From Ciona intestinalis (Eukaryota > Chordata > Ascidiacea > Phlebobranchia > Cionidae): 64,000 nucleotides of DNA. Of this stretch, positions 34,501 to 54,349 are shown piece by piece (position 1 is the stretch's first letter; each line of letters begins with the position of its first letter). The stretch is taken from positions 1,613,907-1,677,906 of the forward strand of contig NC_020177.2 in assembly GCF_000224145.3 (NCBI RefSeq), in the 5' to 3' direction. The notes beneath the pieces are model-generated. The model searched no databases and had not been told where the DNA came from. It was given only the letters and a program-made list of their open reading frames with translations. A program made the position numbers and the translations under genes.

Positions 34501-37500
34501 ATTAATAAAATTTTATATTTTCAGTACAATGGAGAACAATAATATAAAACCGAGAGAAGAGAACTGCTCAAAGTATAAGCAGACAGGTATGTTTCAATGC
34601 CTTATTGATAAATGGTGCTTACTGCTGTGCTGAAATATGTTGTTTTTTTTCAATTGATAAGGTTATCAAAATACATTTTTGAGAATATTTATTTATTAAA
34701 TGTATTCTTTTTTACGTGGGCTGCGTATATAGTTCTACCTCTAACAATCAGCCTGGTTAAGATATACAAACTTGAGTATTTTAGTATTTTGCAAAAAAAT
34801 AGAAATGATCGGTTGAATACTGATTGCAATAAAACTGTAACATCAACATTTAAAAACTATTTTCTTTTATTTTTTGGTCTAAACTACTTTTTGGCAAATT
34901 TAATTCTGATGATAATACAAACAGTTGCAAATAATTATAAAAAAAATGCTGTAAGTCCATATTTATAAAGCACAAAATTTCACCAATCATTGTTTTGTTA
35001 GCTAATGTTGAAGATGACAAGGACAGTGTTCATTCATCAGATCTCAGTTTCCTTACAGATTCCGATAATGAGGTAGTTTTAAATTGTTAACATTTATTAA
35101 TACCTGTTTTTTTAAGCATTTTCTACAATATGTTATTTGCGACAGGTGGACAGCCATAGTTTATATATTTAGTAAAGTTACTTCAGATTTTGTTAAATAG
35201 GAAAGAACTTCAACATCAACTTCTGGAAAAGATTTTGAGACAAATCGACCAGAAGTCACATCCAGGTTGGTTCAACTGAAATAAAAGTTGCAGTTTATAA
35301 TTTTCTTTTATTTGCTTACTAATGTCAATAATCTTACAGCATAAAGTTCCATGTAATTTGATGTAAATAGTCTAACCATGGCCTACTTAAGATTAAGTAG
35401 GCCATTGTCTAACACATTCTAAAGTTGTTTTTTTTATTCACCAGTCCTACAAACAAAGTATGTCACCTCACAAGACCCAGATCACGCTCACCACAGAAGC
35501 ATAGGAACTTGCATAAAAAGAGAAACACTCCTGAAAAGTTTCCTGATCTGAGAGAAAAGTTAAAAAGGCGAGGTCGTAACAAACATTCAAATGATCGTGT
35601 TGGTAATGGAAACATTTATGTAAAAGCAAGTTTATTAGAAGAATCTTCTACAAGCATTTCAAACACACAACCATCGTTGGGTGTTCAACTTAATAAGGAT
35701 ACACCTGGAAGGATTATTGTTACAAGGTAAACATTTGGTTTTTATTAGATTAATAAAGGCCACGTACCATTGGTGATTCTGAATTTTCTCTATGTGTAAG
35801 TTAGTATGTATAGCTGACTGTACTGGCGTAAAGTTACGGGGCAGGGTTGCCTGGCAACCCTTTGATTTTCCCCAGACTAATAATGCGTAAGGAATTACGT
35901 TCGACCAAACGAAGACGCCATTATTACTGCGGACAAACTTCGTTTACGTTCGTTAAATATGTCAATACCGATGCGTCATTCCTACACAAGTGTGTTCAAC
36001 TGGTATTTAAACTTCTGTTTGCTAAATAATTCACGTGTGAATCACCATTATGAAGTCAATAATCAACGTGTGAATTGCTATTATGTCGTAATCAATTGCC
36101 AGGTTCAAACAACCGCTATTATGATGCAATGAATCCACGTGGGAATCCCTACTATTTCGTAATAAATATGCTGCTTGCCTGAGGAAACCATTGTATATAA
36201 ATATAAAGCAGTGTTGGAAACGATTTAGGCAGTTTATTTCCGCGATATTTCGTTCTGGATACCTACTATTTCCGACGGGCGGGTCTTCGTTTGTAAGATA
36301 ACCACACACTCGTGCGGGCTTGACGAAAGGCGAATGCGACATAGCAACTGTGACAGCACTGGCCGGGAAATCGGATTCGACCGTTTCTCATTACACGGAC
36401 TCGTCGAACCCGCGTAATTTTAATTTGTCTCATCCCTAAGTATTTCTGAATACGTTTACATTTGTATGTGCGTTTAAAAAGCACATATTTAAACGGTTGC
36501 AAACCGAAAACAAAGGGTTGCAAAGACTTCCTTTTTTTCTGGTTTTTGCAACCCTAACGTTTAGTAAAACTTTACGCCTATGGCTGACTGGACGCCCGAT
36601 TAGTGACCAATAGGTTAGACGTTAGATCAATTAACATTTAAGTGTCATGCCTAAACAACCCAACAACTGACTCTTCAGTATGTGTGGCAGCACATAGCTT
36701 GAACATTGTATGCTGTGGTTGGAACTTTTGTGCCATAACTGCCATGAATCTTTATATTAAAGTGTTATCCACCTAGTGGCCATAAGGATCAAAGATTCTA
36801 TGTTTTTTATTGTTTTATATTTTGACTCAAATCAATGTATAATATTTGCCTACTTTTAAGAATAAATGTTTTGACTCAAAACCATATAGTTACGGATTAG
36901 TTTAATTAATTCCGATAATTTCAGATGTGTCCCGACAAAACGTTTTAAACTAAGCATAAGCTTTAATATATTTGCACTGCATGATTAGTGATTAGTCATT
37001 TTGAATAGAATGTGCTTATTTATTAGAACTATGAAAAGAGCTATGCTCCACTGTTTTACTTATTATCAGTGTTTACTTTTGCAGCTTATTATTTCAAATT
37101 ATTAAATTTAAATGACTTATTATTGAGTTTCCTCTTATTAATTGCAGAGATGTTCTTGGTTGTTCATCTTCAGTTCATCTAAAGAAAAAAGAACGTGAAG
37201 GGTTTGTTAATAAACCAGCCACACAAGGAAAGATACGAAGCAGCGTATCATCGAAGAGGTATGTAGTGTAGTGAATAGTAAGCATTCCTTATAACAAAAT
37301 GTAAATATATATTTAACTGTGTTTTGTCTAACACAGTGGTTACTATTAGTATTTGGTCCACCACATTTGGATATTAGGCTTAAATTGTTTAAGTTAGAAA
37401 ATCATTTGCTAAAGCAACTTCTCATAAAACCATTTGCAAGCATAGAATTACAATTTGTTTTTTGAAATAAACCCAACAAAAATAAGTTATCAATTAAAAT

Positions 37501-38431
37501 TAAAACATTCACAGAAACAAAGGCCGTACTAACCGGAGTGTTGTCCAATTTGCTCCAAACTCAACAATTACAGAGAAAAGACAGATTATCGAGAATTTGT
37601 CTCAAAAATCTTCCACCACCAATGATGATTGTATGGAAGAGACAGCGTTTTCAGACATGAGTGATCAAGATTTCAATGATTTTGAAATTGCTGAAGAAGT
37701 CAGTGATATGGAAAGTATAAAAGAAGAAAATGAAAAATTGGACCCAGGTAGTAAATATCTTGAATTCTTAACAAATATTTTGTTAACATGCAGGGTTTTT
37801 TAAAGTTTATTTCTTTTCAGAGGTAACACAACCGGAACCTCGCCGCTTTGTTACAACCATCAAATCTACACACAATGGTCTAAAAATTAGTAAAAACGTT
37901 TTGAGATCAAAAGGACCTGTTAAAGACCGTCTTGGGTTACCAATGCCAGAACAATCTTTTGAAACAAATACATTGCCTGATCTTTATTCTGTCAAAACTG
38001 ATGCAAACAACACATTTACAAAAAAATCCAGTTCTAAAAAGAGGAAAGGAGACCACAACACCATGAATGCTGCCAACCGAGAACATTGCAGTGAAGGAAA
38101 GATGATAATTATGTCGCATGTGGGATGGGATAGAGAAAAGAGTAAAACAGATGATGTTTCAATAAAAAATCAAAGAAGTTCAGTTATAGTGAAGTCTTCG
38201 GAAGAAAGTTCGCCCCCATTACTGAAATCGACTTCAATGAAATCACGCCTTGGTAATGTAACGCACAAAAATCGGACTACTTTTGAAAATAAAAAAAGAA
38301 AAGGCTCTTTTCGCGATGAGCAAGAAGTTGATGCTCGCATCCGAAGAATAAATCAACAAAATAAGGCAATTTTACAGCGAAGGCAACTTGTGGAGATGGA
38401 GGAAAAACGTTGGAGAATTGGAACAACGTGA
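31583..38431 (+). CDS. Unrecognised basic Ser/Lys-rich nuclear-type protein
   Basis: Twelve exons chain cleanly: 32284-32343, 32540-32624, 33104-33218, 33656-33839, 34088-34167, 34525-34586, 35002-35072, 35201-35265, 35445-35726, 37148-37258, 37515-37747, 37821-38431 (652 residues). A first exon at 31583-31597 (ATG, then gtaaat donor, phase 0) would add MDDIG; this start is tentative. I do not recognise the protein. Seen: an N-terminal DSELLALRQAALATI helix, acidic-serine runs (exon 3), lysine-rich tracts (exon 4), an RPRSRSP segment (exon 9), two repeats of a K-x-RLG motif (VKDRLG, MKSRLG) in the last exon, and a C-terminal charged helix ARIRRINQQNKAIL. That helix resembles the short coiled coil of CCDC9-type proteins, a weak hint only. 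The composition suggests a disordered nuclear or RNA-associated protein. Intron 9 hosts a transposon remnant. Confidence 0.8.
35378..35405. repeat. 28-nt palindrome in intron
   Basis: atggcctacttaa and its exact reverse complement separated by two bases; located in the intron before the 35445 exon. Confidence 0.85.
35824..36585. mobile_element. DNA-transposon-like remnant in intron
   Basis: Ends ggcgtaaagtta and taaaactttacgcc form short terminal inverted repeats about 760 bp apart, with ggttgcctggcaaccct and gcaaccctaacg next to them. The part at 36025-36235 recurs in diverged form at 42530-42705 in the aldehyde dehydrogenase gene. No transposase recognised. Confidence 0.6.
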
Positions 38432-38928
38432 TAAAAAAATTATTCAATTTAAGTTTAAATTAACAATTTACAGTATTCAACTATTAGTTGTTTTATTGTT
38501 AGTCTTATAGTGCTACTGCCTCTCATGATAAAAACTGGGCGAAAGTGCTTTAAAGCCAGGTTTATTATTGCTATCGATAATTTTTATGATAATAAACAAA
38601 GAGTCTGTTTTTTTTATGTTTGGTAAAGAAACACTGCTGTATGGCAAAGGCGGTTACTGTTGTTAAATACCGTATTACAATTCGGTTCTGAACGCATACT
38701 TGCTTAACAGCGCTTGAAAACTGATTTACAATTTATAGAAATCTAAATCTGCAGTTCAAAGAAATCTAAAAATTGCATGTCATAATTGTCATTATCGCAT
38801 GACAGTGCGTAAGAAAAAGGCAGCCAGTTCCACAACGTTAGTCGTTTCTATCCCGTCATCGCAGCTAAATAATTAGCAAGTCTGCATCGTTTATTTTAGT
38901 ACAGTAATTTTATAACATAAAGAAAGGA

Positions 38929-47319
<8,391 letters not shown>

Positions 47320-47720
47320 AATATTTTGAGGTATTTCTTATAAATCCTGTTCTTCAACTATAAAACGGCCCACTGTAATTCTAACAGTCTTAAGACCTTA
47401 TTCTTACACTGGTGATGCTTGATCCTTACCTTATTCCGCTAATGGCTTTAAATATATCATAATTTTGATAAGAGGCAATGTAATCTGGTTGTAAAGTAAT
47501 TATGATCTGGTGTTAAGTAAATGGAGTTAAAATTTCCGATTTGTGTACAAATCACCTACATGCCGTAACATATTTAATTTGTTTGTATCATATGTTGGAA
47601 TTTTGTGTTGGTGAAAAAGTAGCAGTGAAGTTTGTTTAACCGTCCTTGTATTTAGTTTCTTTCTTTAAATTTTAAGACGATTATAAATGTTGTGTGAAAA
47701 TTCCGAATACATAAAGAATG

Positions 47721-47726
47721 AATAAA
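47721..47726 (+). terminator. Poly(A) signal of the aldehyde dehydrogenase gene
   Basis: AATAAA about 400 bp after the stop codon, the first canonical signal downstream. Confidence 0.6.
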
Positions 47727-47989
47727 TCCAATACTTGAATACTTGTTCAAATTGTCAGGTAATTAGAATAATTAGAAAAAAAATGGTTTAATTAGTAAGG
47801 GCTTTGTATCAACAAGAGTTCCAAAACAGTTTGTGTTGCTCTTCATGGGAAAATAAACAAACTAAATTGGTTTAGGTATGGTATAATAGTGGCAATTTGT
47901 AACATAAAAGTTAAAATACCAACAGTTCGGGAAAAACAGTTTAAACATCGGTGTTTATATTTAATATTTAACAACATTGCGCAATGTGG

Positions 47990-48036
47990 AATATTATCCG
48001 GCCACGCGAGGATAAAGTAAGTTACATTCATTCATT
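47990..48036 (+). repeat. SINE 3' end fragment
   Basis: atccggccacgcgaggataaagtaagttacattcattcattc: only the tail of the SINE, directly abutting the lyase stop codon at 48039. Confidence 0.75.
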
Positions 48037-48038
48037 CA

Positions 48039-51000
48039 TTACTGCCCCCATTCGAAAAAGTCGATTTTCTTCAAATCTTCAATTATTATTTCCATGGACT
48101 TTTTGGAAACCGCACCGAGTGGTAATCGAGCGGGTCCCATTTCAAGGCCAGTCACTTTTGTCATAAGAGCTTTGTTAACTGCGACATCTAAACCTGCCAT
48201 TTCAAAATAAATATTACGTCTACCTGCATGATGTGGGTTCAATAGGTTATTCTCGGGCAAAAATTTGTGTTTGTCTACATAATAATAAGATGATCATTTC
48301 CATTATTGTTCGAACAAAACCAATGCTTGTTAGAATAAAATACTTTAGCCTAGGCAACAGCTGTTAAAACTGTAGCAGTGGGGCAAAATACAGAATTTTA
48401 AAAATTGAACTTTCAAGCGTTTAATAGTATTCCGTATTATTTTCCTAATAATAAATTCACTTATTAATCAGAATAAACAATGATTTTAAACATCCCGTCC
48501 GCTGTCTAATAATACTGTAACATCTGTTTCGTCTGTTTAATATCAAAGGAACATTTAAAACAAGAGTGCCAACTTGCTGGTTGTCCCAACTTACCCCACC
48601 TTGCTATATATTTGTGTGTATAGAAAAAAAAGTAGAGAAAGAGACACGAAATGTTGCTTAGATCATAAAATCAAAAAGCATAAAACTTCTTTTTTTAAAA
48701 AAACAAGCATTTTGTTTGGAATCGCTATTCTGCCAATCAAGTTTTATTCTTCGTTGGCATCTGTTACAGCTTTTCTCTCTTGTTTAAAAGTTTAAAATTT
48801 AGAGTTTAAAAAATACATATCGCATAATCTGATAAAATAAATATAATATAATAGTTACCATGATCAATCAGAACACCAATAAACTGCGCGACTTTGTTCT
48901 GCAGTTTTCCAGCAGCATTGTAATCACCATTCATGCAAGCATTATATATTTTGTTGTTCAGTATTCCACAGTAATTGTATGTACTGCCGACCGCTGCTTT
49001 ACAACCAAGCATGTAAGCTGCCGCAACTTGCTGAAAATGGTATATTGCGTAACGCCAGCACTTATGATTATTCTCATTTGCTGGTGAGTCACGTAACTGA
49101 CATTTGCAATCCTCGTGACCGCTTGCAATTAAGTTTGCATGTAAACAACTTTATCGATCATATGTAGTTTTGTACCAGCTTACGTTACGTCATGTATACT
49201 CATACACACATCGATATTTAAATCAACTTTCATTATTCCCCGTTGGCGAATATATTGGGGTTTTAAGAATACCGCTTATCAAGCTGGAAATTCTCATGTT
49301 GTGTCTGATCAGCGCGACATCTTCGAAATTCGGTGTGGGTATCTCAGTCATAATAAATACAAGCATATACACTACCACAACCAACGAACCTCATCCTTTC
49401 CATAGCATAGTGCAAGTTGATCTCCATATTTTGCGCAACATCTTCCAAACTCAGGAAGTCACCAGAACTAAATTTTATTCCTCCGAAATTTGGAATCCTT
49501 TTTTCAGCCATTTGAATCAGCTTTTCCATATCCACTACAACACAGATAAACATAAAAGGTAGTTTAGATATATATGTGTCACAATGTGTGTAAGGGTATA
49601 TCGCTGGGTTGCATTTAGTTTAGGTGATCGCAAATACGCAATCGCGATAGGATACAACTTTAAAAGTTTACGCGCCTATTGCAGCCAGGGTAAATATATA
49701 AGTCTTGTTAAGATTTCCTTTTTAGTCCCAGTAAAAAGCACAAACAGTGTGTGATTATATTCAAGTTACTCACAGTTAACACCAGTCATTTCAGGTATAT
49801 GATAATACATCAGCGGCACGTCCGCAATTTGGTTTGCCACCTCTGCAAGATAATCCACCAACACATCCAAGGTTTTTGGTACAAAGAAAAAGGGTGGCAA
49901 GGTTGCTATGACGTCAGCTCCGGCTGATGCAGCATGTTTTGCCTGCACAGTAGAAGACAAAATAAAGTTATTATAAGTAAGAATGACGATGCAATTGCCT
50001 CAGTATTCTCACGGTCTAACAAAGTGCTCGGCAAAGGCGGTCATTGTTGGTAAAAGTAATAAAATTCGGTGTTGAACAAATAAAAATGTTTATATAGAAT
50101 CATAATAATAAGATGCTAATTTGAAATGCTCGCTAAATTATACTAAAACTACCAAAATGTTGTAGCTTTCGAGTTTAAATCACCAATCCAATATCGTAGA
50201 TTAATTTCACGTGGTAAAGACAATGCTGCCACAGCCGGTTAAATTGGTAGGTTAACTGCAATTAGTTGTAGAGTGCTAATAACATAAATCATAAGTGGCT
50301 CGCACAAACAATACGGCAATAAGCAAGCGCCTTGGTAAAACAGAAAACTGCCCAAGGCGCATACATATTACAGAGAACAAATAAACGCTGTACAACAATT
50401 CAAGCATCGTGAAAAAACATATATGATATATAGGTTCGATTACGGTCAACTAGAGACATTTTTATAGTAGGACGTATAGTTTAATATACAAAAAAGACGA
50501 AACAATTAAAAGTCCTAACAAAGTCAATACGACTGTATCATGTTCATATTCAAGTTACTTTTCTACCTAACTGTAGATGAAAACAGCACGTTATATTGCA
50601 AACGCTTTTTTTAACCAAATCCAACAGGTGTCTCGGTAAATCAACAAGGAATGAAAGTTTCTATGCAACTTTGTGTTAACTATTGTGTTAACCAATCATT
50701 TTATTTCTACACACCGGAAGTTGACTAGCACAAAGCCAAATGTGTGACGTAGTTTTAAAATAAAATGGTGTAAACATGTAAAAAAACTTACCAAATCTTT
50801 TGTATCAGAGAGATTACAAGTCCCAACTTGTACAATAATGCATCTTAATCTGCAGAATTAAGGCACCAGTGTTTAAACATCCCTTATTGCACTGCTTTCT
50901 TAACTTTGACATTGGTAATATATAGAAAAACATACAACATGAATCCTATTTATAAATGTACATCGATAGCTTACTTTCCCTTTCCAGCCTGAATCCATTT

Positions 51001-51337
51001 TTCTGCAGCAAGTTTTCTTTCTTCTTTATTTATGCTCAAGCCTTCACCGGTTGTACCGTTTACTGAATTCAAAATTTAAGTTTACTGCAATTTAATCTTT
51101 AATGAAATAAGTTGAGTTCGTAGCTTACCGTACACATTGTATACACCTTGTTTAACCAACAGATCCACGTAGTCGTTCAAAACAGAAAGATTCAGATCAC
51201 TAAATAACAACTTTTAAGAAATTTAATTGTAAAATTTCAAGTATCAAATAGTATTAAATTAAAACATTTGCCTACCCATTTTCTTTCATTGGGGTAAACG
51301 GTGCTGCGATTAAGCCTTTAACGTTCGGGTTTTTCAT
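48039..51337 (-). CDS. npl: N-acetylneuraminate lyase
   Basis: Eight coding exons from 5': 51337-51276, 51199-51129, 51062-50975, 50849-50792, 49942-49774, 49534-49371, 49030-48859, 48223-48039; phases agree and give 322 residues against 320 for human NPL. The enzyme splits N-acetylneuraminate into N-acetylmannosamine and pyruvate in the cytosol, using a Schiff-base lysine in a TIM barrel. Seen: NGTTGEG at 46-52, the YYHIP tyrosine at 139-140, Schiff-base Lys170 in GGIKFS, AVGSTYNY, and MGPARLPL near the end. A gttatt-rich acceptor with cag lies just before the start codon's exon, so a non-coding 5' exon is likely. Odd: where the family has a DEQ or DEI motif after the FGV/GYD segment, this protein reads GSQ at the exon 6-7 junction (donor gtatat), so either the residue pair is changed or a small exon is missed. 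A SINE tail touches the stop codon. Confidence 0.94.
48370..48610. repeat. Long MITE-like repeat in lyase intron 7
   Basis: gcagtggggcaaaatacag at the left, cttaccccaccttgctatata at the right; same subfamily as 80-437 (shared aataaacaatgattttaaac). Confidence 0.7.
49990..50190. repeat. Dispersed repeat in lyase intron 4
   Basis: Relative of 7485-7690: cagtattctcacggtctaacaaagt, tcggcaaaggcggtc and ttgtagctttcgagttta. Confidence 0.55.
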
Positions 51338-51399
51338 ACTTGTCTTAATTCCTGAATAAAAGCGATCAAACAAAATAACTTATATCTTCAATTTGCTGC

Positions 51400-52205
51400 C
51401 TTGCAAAGCTTTGGTGTCTGCGCACTTAACATCTCTATTAATAATTTGCAACGCGCGTTGTGTTTACTTTCGTGTCGTAATGATTTTAATTAAAAAGACA
51501 GTGCACGCTGTCATCATGTTACCGCGTTTCTGGTTATTTAAGCGAAGTTGCTACAAGTTTCTAAACTTTGTTTACTTTTGCTGGGCAAATTAGTGGCCTT
51601 TTAGATCCTTTTTAACTTGATATATTAATTTAAAATTCTTATACATTAAATATCTTGCGTATATCATTTAAACCAAATCATAAATAATAGGGTGGGGTAA
51701 GATGGGACATTGGCAAAATACAGATTGCCAAAAATCATGATTTATTAATTAACAACACTTTAAAGAAACACATAACAAACACACAACAAATATTTGGATA
51801 TTATTTGCAATGGTCGCCGTCTCTCTTACTCTGCAATATGAACGTAACAACAGAAAGTTGTTAATAACTCCAAATAAAGTTTATGTTTTTGCCACAAACT
51901 GGGTATTCCTATCATATGTTTCGCACAAGCCACCTCTCATAAACTATCTTTGTTTTTATATCAGTATACCGTATTTGGATAATCACCAAGGAAAAAAAAG
52001 GTTAAATTAAATCCAAACTCTTCGAAGTTTGGCAATAAAAACCTAAACAATTTACAAAGTAGGGAGCTATAGTTTCTTTGCTACGTAAACTATAAATATA
52101 TATTTAAAAACATTATTATTTTCTGATTTCTTTCCTAATTTAAGACATATTGAGGCTTATACTTTTTATATCAACTAATATATAAGTTTTATACTAGTTC
52201 TCTAT
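51400..52205. other. Spacer upstream of the lyase gene
   Basis: Contains a degraded MITE (51689-51815, aatagggtggggtaagatgggacatt at its left end). No gene seen; the lyase promoter or a non-coding exon should be here but is not identified. Confidence 0.45.
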
Positions 52206-52291
52206 GATGGCATCAACGATAAATATCACACAAGTATATATTGACGATGGTTTATTGAAACCAGCGAACTGTATTTATAACATCGGTTGGT

Positions 52292-52721
52292 TTATTGAAG
52301 ATCTTCAGCTAGCTCAAGACTTTCACTCAGGTCTTCAACTGAAATGGTAAACGCAATATAATATGGTGCTGTGTGAGATTCGCGTTAAACGGTACTATGA
52401 TACACACTCAACGACAATTGCTCCAACATATAGTCGTACCCTGTCGTATTTTATGTCGTTTAAATGATCAGCCATGTCCGATGAGATGAATAAACAATTA
52501 TGTTTATGAAATGTAATAACCTCCCCCCTGTATTTAATTTTACCACCAAAACAGTTTTAATTGTAGCTCTTACTGTTTACTGATTTCCCTTGGTTCCAAT
52601 GCCATCGACGACGTGGTCCTTTGTGAGGGTAATGGCGGCGACGTCGTTCGGAATCCGCTTTTGTTTCGGCGAGGACGAGGAGTCCGATGAGAAGCAAAAG
52701 AAAAAGCGCTGACTTATTCAT
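52292..52721 (-). CDS. Secreted cationic peptide precursor, left copy
   Basis: Exons 52721-52574 and 52338-52292 (GT-AG, phase 1) give 64 residues. Start: ATG immediately after a ttctgcag acceptor-like sequence, so a non-coding 5' exon is likely. Residues 1-19 are a signal peptide (MNKSA, then a Leu/Ile/Val core ending VLAE). Residues about 20-49 are strongly basic: ERRRRHYPHKGPRRRWHW, with seven Arg, three Lys and three His. Exon 2 adds an acidic tail, IEDLSESLELAEDLQ. Signal, cationic core, anionic tail is the layout of tunicate antimicrobial precursors such as clavanin/styelin and Ci-MAM-A types, whose tails are removed; I infer a similar host-defence role, but the sequence matches none I recall. 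No cysteines. An AATAAA overlaps the stop codon. This copy lacks the TATA-containing block that precedes the right copy, so its promoter is uncertain. Confidence 0.72.
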
Positions 52722-53109
52722 CTGCAGAAACGAACATTAGTTACAGTGCACAAGTAATACAAAGCAACCACTTACTTTGTTGACTTCTGAATGAAAGGCT
52801 AATTTCGTACCATAGCTCGCCGCTTTTTATTACAGACGTGGTGATATTAAACGCGTAATTGTTCCCGAAACCCTTTGTCTTTAGTAGAAGAAGTTGCTTT
52901 GTTTCAAGAACTCTGAAATGTTTTCGCAGATAATTTGGCAGGAAATATTGGCTTTGGTTTCCTTATTTAGTTTGCAATCTGTGATCGAAGGGTTGTTTTG
53001 CAAAGTCACATTAGTTAATATTCATTATTCTTATTGTTTGAATGCTGCATAGCATTTGAAACCACCATCACTCAATTTGTATTGGTATAAACACACCATC
53101 CTTTTTGAG

Positions 53110-53256
53110 AAATCGTTTTTACTTGTACAAATTACCCGTGTTGTTTATATTTTATATGAATAAGGCATGCACAATACATTGAATAAGTATAGTCATGTCA
53201 CCTGCTGCAATCTATATATACCGTCAAATACAAATCAACAATAAAGATATACTCAG
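53110..53256 (+). promoter_or_regulatory. Promoter-like block of right peptide gene
   Basis: catgtcacctgctgcaatc followed by TATATATA (53213-53220), then about 35 bp to a candidate 5' exon ending ctcag|gtag at 53256. The same block occurs at 57065-57230 (plus) and 56150-56235 (minus, TATATA at 56192-56197); the conservation suggests a working promoter module. The cacctg is an E-box. Confidence 0.55.
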
Positions 53257-53365
53257 GTAGTTACGAGTCATGTTCAACACAGGCTTAACATTGGCCAATT
53301 AGTCCTCATAATCCGGCTAGATATTCCAAAATTTGAATTAAACCCTTCGAGACTGAGCGTTGCAG

Positions 53366-53528
53366 GGGTTAGGGGTTACGGGTTAGGGGGAAGTAGCCGG
53401 GGCGGAAATAGTCACGGGGGGAAATATCCGGGAGGAAATAGTCAGGGAGGGGAATGGTCACGGAGGGGGGATAGTTACGGGGAAATAGCCCTAATCGCCG
53501 GTGGGAAAACGCGTGGGGGGATATAGCC
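53366..53528 (+). repeat. G-rich minisatellite
   Basis: Irregular units around ggggaaatagtcac, with many GGG or longer runs on the plus strand, starting with ggggttaggggttacgggtta. It lies between the promoter-like block and the first coding exon of the right peptide gene, so probably in its 5' intron. G-quadruplex formation is possible. Confidence 0.85.
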
Positions 53529-53909
53529 TAGAACCGTTTATACCAATACAAGTTGAGTGATATAGTGGTTTCAAATGCCATGCAGCATTCAAACAATAAG
53601 AATAATGAATATTAACTAATGTGACTTTGCAAAACAACCCTTCGATCACAGACTGCAAACTCAATAGAGAAAACCAAAGCCAATATTTCCTGCCAAATTA
53701 TCTGCGAAAACATTTTAGAGTTCTTGAAACAAAGCAACTTCTTCTACTAAAGACAAAGGGCTTCGGAAACAATTACGCGTTTAATATCACCACGTCTGTA
53801 ATAAAAAGCGGCGAGCTATGGTACGAAATTAGCTTTTCATTCAGAAGTCAACAAAGTAAGTGGTTGCTTTGTATTACTTGTGCACTGTAACTAATGTTCG
53901 TTTCTGCAG

Positions 53910-54349
53910 ATGAACAAGTCAGCGCTTTTTCTTTTGCTCCTCATAGGTCTCTTCGTCCTCGCCGAAACGAATCCGCCGATTTCCGGACCACGCCGCCGCC
54001 ATTACCCTCCCACCGGACCACGTCGTCGATGGCAATGGAACCAAATAAAATCAGTAAACAGTAAGAGCTAAAATTAAAACTGTTTTGGTGGTAAAATTAA
54101 ATACAGAAATTACGTCGGGGTTATTACATTTCATAAACATAATTGTTTATTTATCTCATTGGACATGGCTGACAATTTAAACAACATAAGATACGACAGG
54201 GTACGACTATATGTTGGAGCAATTGTCGTTGAGTGTGTATCGTAGTACCGTTTTACGCAAATTTCACCCCAGCACCATATTATATTGTGCTTACCGTTTC
54301 AGTTGAAGACCTGAGTGAAAGTCTAGAGCTAGCTGAAGATCGTCAATAA
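53910..54349 (+). CDS. Secreted cationic peptide precursor, right copy
   Basis: Exons 53910-54060 and 54303-54349 (donor gtaaga, acceptor gtttcag, phase 1) give 65 residues. Signal peptide MNKSA..FVLAE at 1-19, differing from the left copy only at one hydrophobic residue. The core, about residues 21-50, contains two PRRR blocks (GPRRRHYPP, GPRRRWQWNQ): Pro/Arg/Trp-rich, net strongly positive. The tail, IEDLSESLELAEDRQ, differs from the left copy by one residue. Without the splice, the frame would stop three codons after the donor (SKS), giving a shorter form. A second donor/acceptor pair (gtaagt at 53856, cag before the ATG) marks a 5' UTR intron. AATAAA signals lie at the stop and about 40 bp on. 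Candidate antimicrobial or other secreted defence peptide by layout; expression and activity unknown. Confidence 0.75.

Noticed and set aside
35425-35730. RS-like open frame taken as a separate small gene
   Set aside because: Its borders are splice sites in phase with neighbouring exons, so it is one exon of the 31583-38431 gene.
48979-49562. Plus-strand open frames over the lyase exons
   Set aside because: They are antisense shadows of the lyase exons at 48859-49030 and 49371-49534.
53621-53890. 89-codon plus-strand frame upstream of the right peptide gene, in phase with an alternative reading of its first exon
   Set aside because: It has no ATG start, and the same segment in the left arm of palindrome 1 carries a one-base length difference that shifts the frame, so it is best seen as a leader or intron.
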